Positions 55,047 to 62,558 of a stretch of 64,000 bases of DNA are shown here, in pieces. Position 1 is the stretch's first letter, and every line of letters begins with the position of its first letter. The translations under genes were made by a program, and so were the position numbers. The DNA comes from Albidovulum sp. bin36. GTDB taxonomy: Bacteria > Pseudomonadota > Alphaproteobacteria > Rhodobacterales > Rhodobacteraceae. Below the pieces are notes generated by a model, which worked only from the letters and a program-made list of their open reading frames with translations, searched no databases and was not told where the DNA came from. The stretch is from contig MPMP01000011.1 in the NCBI GenBank assembly GCA_002238565.1, positions 1 to 64,000 of the forward strand, given 5' to 3'.

Positions 55047-55690
55047 GCCTGAACGAGGGTCGGGGACGGTGCCCGGGCACCGCCCGTCTTGTCATCAGGC
55101 CCGTACAGGCGGTGATTGAACTAGGCGCGGGACCGGACGTGCTGAGCAGAACGCTGAATGCGGTTCATCACGCAAACAGGCGCGGCCCGGCCGAGGATTT
55201 CATTGCCGTCGCATTGCCGCAGATGCGAATGGGTCGCAACTGCATGCTGCCGGGTCACGAGATCGAATTGATTGGGTCCAAGATTTCTCTCATGACGCTT
55301 CTTGGCCTTGAAGGGATTGTCTTGCTGAAACGTCGCGGCATGCTTGCGGATACGGAAATTGAGGAAGCGGACGTCGAGCCGGGTATGCCGGGAGCGGCAT
55401 ACGTCCGAGACCGGGCCGGTGAGAAGCGCACGCCCGGATGGATTCGTCGAAGCCAGGCACGGGCCGCGAGGCGCGGCAAGCCTGTCGGCAAGCCCGTCAA
55501 GGCTCGCGGCAATGACCTTTCCATTCTGGCCCTACACTACGATCGCGCCGTCGTGCATGTTCGAGCGCAAGCCGGCAAGGTCGGCGATGCGCCGATCATG
55601 GTCGGTACATACGGCTTTTCCCAAGCTAGCGAGCCGGCAGTCCTGCCAGTAATTGCCGATTTGTTTCAGGAAGCCTTTGATGCGGCATAG
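55043..55690 (+). CDS. cas6f: Cas6f (Csy4) crRNA-processing endoribonuclease
   Basis: A 215-aa endonuclease that cuts CRISPR transcripts at the base of the repeat hairpin and stays bound to the 3' stem. A candidate catalytic His is in LNAVHHANRRG near residue 42. The arginine-rich helix that grips the stem is visible as WIRRSQARAARRGKPVGK, preceded by AAYVRDRAGEK, and the family-typical C-terminal GTYGFSQ is present. It is about 28 residues longer than Pseudomonas Csy4. The ATG overlaps the cas7f stop by 4 bp, and cas1 starts inside its last 11 bp. Confidence 0.92.
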   Translation: MSLNEGRGRCPGTARLVIRPVQAVIELGAGPDVLSRTLNAVHHANRRGPAEDFIAVALPQMRMGRNCMLPGHEIELIGSKISLMTLLGLEGIVLLKRRGMLADTEIEEADVEPGMPGAAYVRDRAGEKRTPGWIRRSQARAARRGKPVGKPVKARGNDLSILALHYDRAVVHVRAQAGKVGDAPIMVGTYGFSQASEPAVLPVIADLFQEAFDAA

Positions 55691-56651
55691 GGGCGGACCC
55701 CGCGTGCTTGCCACGGACCGCGAGTCGGTGCTTTACCTCGAGCGGTCCAGGATCCATGTCGAAGGCGAAAGAATCGTCTATCACATCACGGACGACGAAC
55801 ATCGCCGCGAATACAACATCCCGCATGTTAACCTCGCCGTCCTGTTCATGGGGCAAGGTACTTCGATTACCCAAGACGCAATGAGGCTGCTTGGAGAAGA
55901 GCATGTACATCTCGCCGTTACAGGGACTGGCGGCACACCGCTTCATATGGGCGCCTTGACGACCTATACCGCGACGCGTCATTTCCGGGAAATGCTGCCG
56001 GTCTACCAAAGCGAAGAACACTCGCTTCTCGCAGCAAAGGCGACGATGCGTGACCGCGCGTTGCGGATGCGCAAATTCGGCGGCGCAGGAGCGCGTCGCT
56101 GGCTTCAATCTCGCGATATCGGCCGACTTGTGCGGATGTGCGAGAGTTTTGAAAATGAACTGGCAGGTTGTCGCGACATTCGGCAGCTTCTCGGAGTTGA
56201 AGGCGTTTTTTCGAAACGCTGCTATGCGGAGTTTGCGCGCATGGCCGGTCTTGCCAAGGACAGTTTTCGCCGGGATGCGGGTGCGAGCGAGGTAAAATTG
56301 GGCGCGGACATGGCGGATCCGGTGAAATTGGCAAACCGCCTGATCGATCACGGGAACTACCTTTGCTACGGGATGGCGGGGGCGGCACTATGGGCTTTGG
56401 GCATACCGCCCCACATGTCCGTACTGCATGGCAAGACGCGAGCAGGCGGCCTCGTTTTTGATCTCGCTGACGGATTTAAGGACGCTCTCGTCCTTCCTCT
56501 CGCTTTCTACGGCGCAACCCGAAAAAGAGATGCCGACCCCGCAAAGACGTTCCGGATACAGCTTATCAATGCTTTCGATGACCGAAAGATCATGGCCGAG
56601 GCGATTGGAACGGTCGAACGGATGATCGAGGCCGCAGCCCGGAAAGGATGA
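55680..56651 (+). CDS. cas1: Cas1 (type I-F) integrase
   Basis: A 323-aa metal-dependent integrase that, with the Cas2 domain of Cas2-3, inserts new spacers at the leader end. The N-terminal beta domain ends near residue 80. The catalytic helical domain shows the glutamate in GVEGVFSKRCYAEF, the histidine in SVLHGKTRAGG and the aspartates in LVFDLADGFKDALVLPLAF. The length matches I-F Cas1. The ATG chosen overlaps cas6f by 11 bp; nine further in-frame codons upstream are possible. It precedes cas2-3, as in all I-F loci, but follows rather than precedes the effector genes. Confidence 0.95.
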   Translation: MRHRGGPRVLATDRESVLYLERSRIHVEGERIVYHITDDEHRREYNIPHVNLAVLFMGQGTSITQDAMRLLGEEHVHLAVTGTGGTPLHMGALTTYTATRHFREMLPVYQSEEHSLLAAKATMRDRALRMRKFGGAGARRWLQSRDIGRLVRMCESFENELAGCRDIRQLLGVEGVFSKRCYAEFARMAGLAKDSFRRDAGASEVKLGADMADPVKLANRLIDHGNYLCYGMAGAALWALGIPPHMSVLHGKTRAGGLVFDLADGFKDALVLPLAFYGATRKRDADPAKTFRIQLINAFDDRKIMAEAIGTVERMIEAAARKG

Positions 56652-56655
56652 ACAG

Positions 56656-59600
56656 GTGCGCGAGGTGATCGCCGTCTGCCGGTCGGGCAAGAAATCGCGT
56701 GAACGAACGGCTAGGGTACTTGACCGGTATTTCTGGCGGATCGGCGATCGTACATGGCGTGGCAAGGCGACGAACGCATGCCTTGATCGCATGTCACGCG
56801 AATTGCGCCGCGGAGCGACGAGAAACACCGCCGTGACTATCTACGAAATCCGAAGCGCGCATGAGAGCCGTGCTCCGCTGACTCGCATTGGGTCACGAGC
56901 TGCATTTTCGGATGAAGGGCTAGTGCCAATCGCCTCTCATCCGGCCGCGTTTTACATGGGAATGAAAGGATCGGAGGTTGATGCCTGCGCGGCGGCCGTA
57001 GTCCGGGTGGCGGCCCTGTTCCACGACCTTGGCAAGGCTACCAAACTCTTCCAGGACAAACTGAGACGTGGTTTGAAAGGAGGTCAACACGAGGCGGATG
57101 CGGTCCGCCACGAACTGCATTCGGCGGCGGTCTGGGATCGTCTGTTCGGGAAGTGTCCCGACGAAGGGCTCGGAGTTACTCTTGCGAAACTGGTGCCAGA
57201 GCAGATCGATAATGCCTGCCTGGAGGTTGCCAAGAAATTGGCGAAGCTGCATTTCTCATCGAAGAATTCCTGTTTCGGAGATGAAACCGGCTTCTCCTTT
57301 CTCGAACCCAGACAGGAAGGATCTCTCACGCACCTGATCGGGATGCTCATCCTGACTCATCACAGGCTTCCAGAGGGTGACTCTGGACATCTTGCCATTC
57401 TCGTCGGGCGCCATGTGAGTAAAGGGAGCTTGGATCAGAAGAAACTCCGGATCGCAAAGGGCACACCGTTTTGGCACGGTGAGTGGTGGCTGACGCGGCT
57501 TAAACGCGAGGCGAAGAAGCTTGATGCGAACAAAAAGCCCACAGGCGCGGATATTGCGCTTCGGGCCTCGCTGATGCTGGCGGACCATGTCGGCTCGGCT
57601 CGGAAGCAGGGCTTGGAAACATGTCCCGATCACCTTGCGAACACCACAAATAGTATTCGAGGGCGCAGAAAACGAATCCCCGGCGACGACCTTGCAACGC
57701 ATGTCCGCCGCGTCTACGCGCATGCTCGCGGAGCGTTCGACCTGCTGCACCGATACCGCGACCGATTTCCCGCGTTGGACGAGGGACAAGTACCGGTCGG
57801 CGTAATGCATCCGGAACCGTCATCGATACAGCATTTTCGGTGGCAGGCGGAAGCCGCGCGAGTTGCCCGTACAGTCTGCGCACATGCGGAGGGCGGGTTT
57901 TTTGCCTGCATCTTGGCGGGCACCGGGGCAGGAAAAACACGCGGTGCACCCACGATTCTAGCAAACGCGGCAATGGGAGACGTTCGCCCCGAGCGGCGCT
58001 ATTTGCGCATGTTCCTGGGACTGGGGCTGAGGGTTCTTGCATACCAGTCCGCCCGGGAATACGTCGACGGGTTGGGCTTTTCTGACGAGGATGTCGCGTG
58101 TCTCATAGGTCAGCCGCCAGTGCAGTTCAACTGGCATGATCCGGGAGACGAGCAGGGTGCCGAGAGCATGATTGACCTTCCCGAATGGCTGCTCGTTGAA
58201 CGAGGAACCGGTGGCGTACCCGAAGAAGGCGATGCGCGCGAGGTCGACTGGATTCGGTCGCTATCCGCCGACACTAGCCGAGGCCTGCCGGCCTTCTGCG
58301 ACCTTGTCCTGGAACACGCCGGCAAGCGCGCCGAGACGGGCCGTCGGCTTCTTGCACCGCCGATCATCTTGGGCACTATCGATCACTTCATGGGGGTCGC
58401 ATCGCCCGTCAATGCCCGCTTTCTTGTGCAGGCGCTGCGCCTCTTCACCTCAGACCTTATCCTTGATGAGATTGACCAGTTCGATGGCGAGGACATCGCT
58501 GCGATCGGCCGCCTCGTGTTTCAGGCGGGCACGGCGGGGCGTCGCGTGATTATCATGTCGGCTACGTTGACTGGCGATATCGCCGAAGCGCTGCACATAG
58601 CCTACACTCGGGGTTGGTCTGAATTCGCGCGGGCGCGAAAGACTAGCGCGCATGTAAACCTCCTCTGTTCGGGAGATGTACCGCATTCGTGTTTTACGAA
58701 CCAGAATGGACAAGACCTAGGACAAGTCATGGCGAAATGCCGCGAGGCGGTACTGTCCGGTATCCGCGCTTCTCCGCCCGCGCGACGCGGCAAGATCCTT
58801 CCACCATGCAATAGCTGGGTGGATCTGGTCAAACAGATCGACAGAGGATGCGCTCGCATGCATAGCCTAAACGCGGAGGAATGCGATGGGTTTCGCGTAT
58901 CCGTGGGGATGGTGCGGCTTACGCGGATTTCACATACGGCCGGATTGGCTGTGCAACTTCCGTCGGGCGAGCAGAATGGTCGCCTTCGTGCAAAGGTGTG
59001 CCTACACTCGCAGTTTCCGCGGCTTCATCGCGCTTGGATCGAAGCTCGTCTTATGCAGGCACTGACGAGAAAAGGACATGATCCGGAAAAAGGTGTTAAG
59101 CTCCTTTGCCAAGATGAACGCCTATTCGAACGTGCGGAAAAGATTGGAACAAAGGATATAGAGATTGTCGTCATCTCTTCCCCAGTAATCGAGACAGGCA
59201 ACGATATGGATTTCGACTACGCGGTCCTGGATCCAAGCTCGGTGCGTTCGATCATCCAGGCGGCCGGCCGGGTCCGCCGGCATCGCTCGGCCGAGGGGGA
59301 GTATCCGAACGTGCTGATCTTGGGAAGAAGTCCTATTGCGATGCAGGATGGATCCCTACGCATGCCAGGAGTGGAAACGAAGCCGCACGATGAAACCAAA
59401 ATACCCGGACGACATCTGGATGAGTTCGAAGGCCGTTTGTTCGATGCGTTATCCGGAGACGAGGATTTTGCCAGGATCAGTGCCGCTCCCGTCATTTCCG
59501 GCGTTGGTTTTTTCCCCTTGCGCGACAGAGAGGCGGAGTTGCGTTCGGACATGGTCAGCACAAGTGACGACGCACCGCTTGGGAAATACACTAAGCACAT

Positions 59601-60003
59601 TAACACTCGCTTTAACCTTACCATGACCCGAACACGGCGTTTCCGGCGCTCGGATAGCCGAGACATCCTCTACCAGCTGGACGGCGACAGCCTTGACGAT
59701 GCAGCATGGTATGTGGACCTTCTTCCCGGTACATCCGAGAGTGCTTTTCATGAAGCGAAGAGACTCGGACTGAAATGTGATGGAATTGACGACGAGTGCC
59801 TGTTTCGGGATCCCGTCGGTTGTGCCTGGAGCAGCCGGCCCAAAGGAGCTGAGGAGATGTTACGGCAGGATTTGAACACGCTGATGCGTGTGACGATCCC
59901 CGATTATGGTGAAGACATTGAGCCTGCGATGTCATATTCTGAATTCACGGGTTTCACTCGAGGAAAACCAGAGGATCTTTACGAGCCGTTTGGAAAACGG
60001 TAG
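56656..60003 (+). CDS. cas2-3: Cas2-Cas3 fusion nuclease-helicase, type I-F
   Basis: An 1115-aa fusion. Residues 1-95 are a Cas2 domain (VIAVCRSGKKSRERTARVLD, GDRTWRGKATNACLDRM, TRNTAVTIYEIR), the hallmark of type I-F. A Cas3 HD nuclease follows (ALFHDLGKATKLFQ, AVRHELHSA, LTHHRLPEG). The superfamily 2 helicase has Walker A CILAGTGAGKTRGA near residue 420, the Walker B-like ILDEIDQFDGED, IIMSATL and motif VI SIIQAAGRVRRHR. It degrades targets recruited by Cascade and takes part in adaptation. It starts at a GTG 4 bp after cas1. Two stretches of this gene resemble spacers 4 and 1 of its own array. Confidence 0.96.
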   Translation: MREVIAVCRSGKKSRERTARVLDRYFWRIGDRTWRGKATNACLDRMSRELRRGATRNTAVTIYEIRSAHESRAPLTRIGSRAAFSDEGLVPIASHPAAFYMGMKGSEVDACAAAVVRVAALFHDLGKATKLFQDKLRRGLKGGQHEADAVRHELHSAAVWDRLFGKCPDEGLGVTLAKLVPEQIDNACLEVAKKLAKLHFSSKNSCFGDETGFSFLEPRQEGSLTHLIGMLILTHHRLPEGDSGHLAILVGRHVSKGSLDQKKLRIAKGTPFWHGEWWLTRLKREAKKLDANKKPTGADIALRASLMLADHVGSARKQGLETCPDHLANTTNSIRGRRKRIPGDDLATHVRRVYAHARGAFDLLHRYRDRFPALDEGQVPVGVMHPEPSSIQHFRWQAEAARVARTVCAHAEGGFFACILAGTGAGKTRGAPTILANAAMGDVRPERRYLRMFLGLGLRVLAYQSAREYVDGLGFSDEDVACLIGQPPVQFNWHDPGDEQGAESMIDLPEWLLVERGTGGVPEEGDAREVDWIRSLSADTSRGLPAFCDLVLEHAGKRAETGRRLLAPPIILGTIDHFMGVASPVNARFLVQALRLFTSDLILDEIDQFDGEDIAAIGRLVFQAGTAGRRVIIMSATLTGDIAEALHIAYTRGWSEFARARKTSAHVNLLCSGDVPHSCFTNQNGQDLGQVMAKCREAVLSGIRASPPARRGKILPPCNSWVDLVKQIDRGCARMHSLNAEECDGFRVSVGMVRLTRISHTAGLAVQLPSGEQNGRLRAKVCLHSQFPRLHRAWIEARLMQALTRKGHDPEKGVKLLCQDERLFERAEKIGTKDIEIVVISSPVIETGNDMDFDYAVLDPSSVRSIIQAAGRVRRHRSAEGEYPNVLILGRSPIAMQDGSLRMPGVETKPHDETKIPGRHLDEFEGRLFDALSGDEDFARISAAPVISGVGFFPLRDREAELRSDMVSTSDDAPLGKYTKHINTRFNLTMTRTRRFRRSDSRDILYQLDGDSLDDAAWYVDLLPGTSESAFHEAKRLGLKCDGIDDECLFRDPVGCAWSSRPKGAEEMLRQDLNTLMRVTIPDYGEDIEPAMSYSEFTGFTRGKPEDLYEPFGKR
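56929..56960 (-). other. Protospacer-like site for spacer 4 inside cas2-3
   Basis: The 32 bases match the reverse complement of spacer 4 (60311-60342) at 29 positions by direct comparison. The two bases in the PAM position on the matching strand read TT instead of CC. The site lies in the linker between the Cas2 and HD domains. Confidence 0.9.
58388..58419 (+). other. Protospacer-like site for spacer 1 inside cas2-3
   Basis: The 32 bases match spacer 1 (60131-60162) at 30 positions; mismatches are at positions 9 and 20 counted from the PAM side. The two bases before the site are CT instead of the I-F consensus CC. The site lies in the helicase region, shortly before the Walker B-like motif. 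Confidence 0.92.
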
Positions 60004-60102
60004 GTAAATCAATAAGATAAAGATATTCAACGAAATGATCCTGCACAAGGCTGTCAATCGGCAAGTCATTGATTTCACGTGATTATTACGAAAAAAGACA
60101 GG
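60004..60102 (+). promoter_or_regulatory. CRISPR leader
   Basis: An AT-rich 99-bp stretch directly between the cas2-3 stop and the first repeat. It should carry the promoter for the pre-crRNA and the integration signals. A sequence at 60007-60019 agrees with the IHF consensus except for one base. The orientation is supported by homology of the repeat to the I-F consensus on this strand and by decay of the repeats at the opposite end. Confidence 0.75.
60007..60019 (+). promoter_or_regulatory. IHF-like site in the leader
   Basis: The 13 bases read AATCAATAAGATA, one mismatch from the IHF consensus WATCAANNNNTTR. IHF bending of the leader is needed for polarised spacer integration in I-E and I-F systems. 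The site is 84 bp from the first repeat, a plausible but unproven position. Confidence 0.35.
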
Positions 60103-60130
60103 CCTTCCCGCCGGATAGGCGGCTGAGAGA

Positions 60131-60162
60131 TCATGGGGATCGCATCGCCGGTCAATGCCCGC
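60131..60162 (+). CRISPR. Spacer 1, matching cas2-3 at 30 of 32 positions
   Basis: The leader-proximal and therefore probably most recent spacer. It matches 58388-58419 of the locus's own cas2-3 gene in the same orientation with two mismatches. A perfect target is probably a related cas2-3 gene elsewhere. Confidence 0.93.
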
Positions 60163-60310
60163 CCTTCCCGCCGGATAGGCGGCTGAGAGACGGCGAACCC
60201 GGATCGCTGGAGTGGGACCGGCCCTTCCCGCCGGATAGGCGGCTGAGAGAACTGGCGCAACCGACGCGCCGCGAATTACGATCCTTCCCGCCGGATAGGC
60301 GGCTGAGAGA

Positions 60311-60342
60311 CCCTTGTAAACCTCGGCCGGATGAGAGGCGAT
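60311..60342 (+). CRISPR. Spacer 4, matching cas2-3 at 29 of 32 positions
   Basis: The reverse complement of this spacer matches 56929-56960 of cas2-3 with three mismatches, all in the half of the spacer next to the PAM (spacer positions 4, 11 and 13). It targets the opposite strand from spacer 1. Confidence 0.9.
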
Positions 60343-60370
60343 CCTTCCCGCCGGATAGGCGGCTGAGAGA

Positions 60371-60402
60371 GATGCAGCGTGATTCCCGCCGTCCCGTCCT
60401 GC
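60371..60402 (+). CRISPR. Spacer 5, same target as spacer 12 on the other strand
   Basis: The reverse complement of this spacer is identical over 30 bases to spacer 12 (60791-60822), offset by 2 bases. Together they define a 34-bp target. Confidence 0.95.
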
Positions 60403-60790
60403 CCTTCCCGCCGGATAGGCGGCTGAGAGAGTGACGCCTGTAATCGGGAAGCCGCCCATATTCCTTCCCGCCGGATAGGCGGCTGAGAGAGATAGTTGTT
60501 TTTGGCGGGGCTGCTCTTTCCGCCTTCCCGCTGGATAGGCGGCTGAGAGATCTCCCGCTTGGCCCGCGCTCTCGTCGCCTTCCATTCCCGCTGGATAGGC
60601 GGCTGAGAGATACATGCTAATCGGATACGACAAGCGCGAGACCATTCCCGCCGGATAGGCGGCTGAGAGAAATGACCAGTCAGCAACTAAGGCAAAATAA
60701 AACATTCCCGCCGGATAGGCGGCTGAGAGAATGTTGACCTGAATAGCGGCGCCGGAGGCGACCATTCCCGCCGGATAGGCGGCTGAGAGA

Positions 60791-60822
60791 CTGCAGGACG
60801 GGACGGCGGGAATCACGCTGCA
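60791..60822 (+). CRISPR. Spacer 12, same target as spacer 5 on the other strand
   Basis: An older spacer of the array overlapping spacer 5 by 30 identical bases in reverse complement. The target itself is not in the window and cannot be named. Confidence 0.95.
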
Positions 60823-61324
60823 CATTCCCGCCGGATAGGCGGCTGAGAGATGAATGACGGAGCGCCACTTCTTTTGTCCTTCCATTCCCGCCGGATAGGC
60901 GGCTGAGAGATACACCGTGCGGACGACGGACGTAGATTTTAACATTCCCGCCGGATAGGCGGCTGAGAGAATATGAGACCCACACCGGTAAGCGTTCGGT
61001 CCCATTCCCGCCGGATAGGCGGCTGAGAGACCGCGCCGAGGATCGCCGTTGATGTCATTCGCGCATTCCCGCCGGATAGGCGGCTGAGAGATCCGTCGCC
61101 GTGTCGTAATCCTGCAAATACGACATTCCCGCCGGATAGGCGGCTGAGAGACTTGATGTCCACGATGTCAACGGATCGGATTCCACTCCCGCCGGATAGG
61201 CGGCTGAGAGAAGCCAGACCATGCCGGCAACTGCGCCGCCAATCATTCCCGCCGGATAGGCGGCTGAGAGACTTTTTGATGTAGTTGGCGATGTCACGCA
61301 CTCCCTTCTCGCCGGATAGGCGGC

Positions 61325-61501
61325 TATGAGCAACCACATTAAATGAAGCAATTGGCGGTTCCCTCGTTCACGGTTTTTAGGGAACCCCGGCACGATTGCG
61401 CAGTCCGCGCTGCGCGCGCTCCGACAACCGTTCTCGGCAGCGTCCGGGGCGTCGGCGGCAGTCGGACAACACGGATCGTCACCGCTCGACCGAACGCTTA
61501 C
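61325..61501 (-). mobile_element. Transposase fragment truncating the CRISPR array
   Basis: About 177 bp that reappear in inverted orientation at 63670-63848 with roughly 90 percent identity by eye. On the minus strand it encodes PGFPKNRERGNRQLLHLMWLLI, part of the same transposase whose C-terminus follows the other copy. It begins exactly where the last CRISPR repeat stops matching the consensus, so an insertion or recombination event cut the leader-distal end of the array. The fragment is broken by frameshifts and is not functional. Confidence 0.75.
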
Positions 61502-61739
61502 GGAAAGTTGCTCCTATTAAAAATTTTTATTACCTATTGATATTGCACGACAATTTATTCGTTTTCTATGTTCTGGATTGAGCGGAAATTGGGGGCGAGG
61601 TGACAAACTTCTGAGACTTTGTCGGCTTCCGGCACGGCTGCGCCGCCGCTCGGCAAAAAAATTCTTAGTCTCGTCATAATTGCGAATACACTATATAGCG
61701 GCCTTGTCTCGCAATCTCATAGAGATTAAAAATCTTCGC

Positions 61740-62558
61740 ATGAAAACTTTATGGAAACGGATTCCGTTCGCTAAATCCAAGCCGCGCGTTTCGGTGCTAA
61801 GGCTCGACGGGATAATAGCGCCCGGCGGCCGCATGCCGGGCAGCGCTTTGAACGATGCCGTATTCGCGCCATTGGCCGAGAGCGCATTCAAGAAAAAAAA
61901 GTTTCGCGAAGTCGCGCTTTTGATTAACTGCCCGGGCGGGTCGCCTGTGCAGTCGTCATTGATCGCATCGCGAATTCGCAGGCTTGCAGACGAAAACGAT
62001 ATGCAAGTAACCGCATTCGTTGAAGACCTGGCCGCATCCGGCGGGTATTGGCTAGCTGCTTCCGCCGACGAGATTTACGCCGACAGTTCATCGATACTGG
62101 GGTCCATAGGCGTCATTTCATCGTCCTTCGGCTTCCACGAAATGATCGGAAAATTGGGAATTGAGCGGCGACTGTACACGGCAGGCCGCCATAAGAGCTT
62201 TCTTGATCCTTTCGAGCCGGAGAAGCCTGCAGACGTGCGAAGGCTGAAATCCTTGCACAAGTCACTCCATGAGACGTTTATTCAGCACGTCAAGGATAGA
62301 AGGGAAGGCAGGCTTGACGAGGATTCGGATGTCTTCAACGGAGAGTTCTGGTTGGCCGAGAAAGCGATCGAACTCGGGCTTGCCGACAAAATCGGCCACC
62401 TCGTTCCCGTAATGAAGGAAAAACACGGGGACGATGTCAAGTTTTCGGTATTCGGTCGCCGGCGACCTTGGCTGGCAAGAATCGGATCCAGCTTGATCCA
62501 AAACGTTGCCGAAGAAATCGAAGAGCGCGCAATCAGATATCAGTACGGAATTCGATAG
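61740..62558 (+). CDS. S49-family signal peptide peptidase (SppA/SohB-like)
   Basis: A 272-aa serine protease of the S49 family that degrades leftover signal peptides or membrane fragments. The catalytic Ser is in EDLAASGGYWLAASADEI and the Lys in YTAGRHKSFLDPF; INCPGGSP and SSSILGSIGVI are further hallmarks. It is a short form with one catalytic domain, as usual in alphaproteobacteria. The ATG at 61740 gives a normal N-terminus; a TTG 60 nt earlier is in frame. The next small gene starts on the last base of its stop codon. Confidence 0.92.
   Translation: MKTLWKRIPFAKSKPRVSVLRLDGIIAPGGRMPGSALNDAVFAPLAESAFKKKKFREVALLINCPGGSPVQSSLIASRIRRLADENDMQVTAFVEDLAASGGYWLAASADEIYADSSSILGSIGVISSSFGFHEMIGKLGIERRLYTAGRHKSFLDPFEPEKPADVRRLKSLHKSLHETFIQHVKDRREGRLDEDSDVFNGEFWLAEKAIELGLADKIGHLVPVMKEKHGDDVKFSVFGRRRPWLARIGSSLIQNVAEEIEERAIRYQYGIR

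Larger units (their letters stand above)
60103..61331 (+). CRISPR. Type I-F CRISPR array: 21 repeats of 28 bp, 20 spacers
   Basis: Repeats recur every 60 bp (28-bp repeat, 32-bp spacer), with one 33-bp spacer (spacer 16, 61031-61063). The repeat keeps the I-F architecture: a five-base-pair stem CCGCC/GGCGG with loop GGATA and an 8-base 3' part CTGAGAGA that would form the crRNA 5' handle. Relative to the common I-F stem (CTGCC/GGCAG) one T-A pair has become C-G on both sides. Repeats 1-8 start with CC; repeats 9-20 start with CA. Repeats 8 and 9 share a C-to-T change at the loop-closing pair (still a G-U pair). Repeat 21 is broken after its 22nd base. Confidence 0.98.

Noticed and set aside
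51989-60003. Type I-F3 (transposon-associated) or I-F2 assignment
   Set aside because: There is no TniQ or Tn7-like gene, cas8f and cas5f are separate, and cas1 and a complete cas2-3 are present; a large-subunit gene exists, unlike I-F2.
60971-61002. Spacer 15 ends in about 15 bases resembling the start of the transposase fragments (61501 and 63670)
   Set aside because: The match covers only half the spacer; given the number of comparisons a 14-base match can occur by chance, so it is not evidence that the element is targeted.
59932-61393. Repetitive open frames across the CRISPR array (for example with recurring LSAAYPAG)
   Set aside because: The 60-bp period is divisible by three, so repeats stay in frame; these are translations of the array, not repeat proteins.
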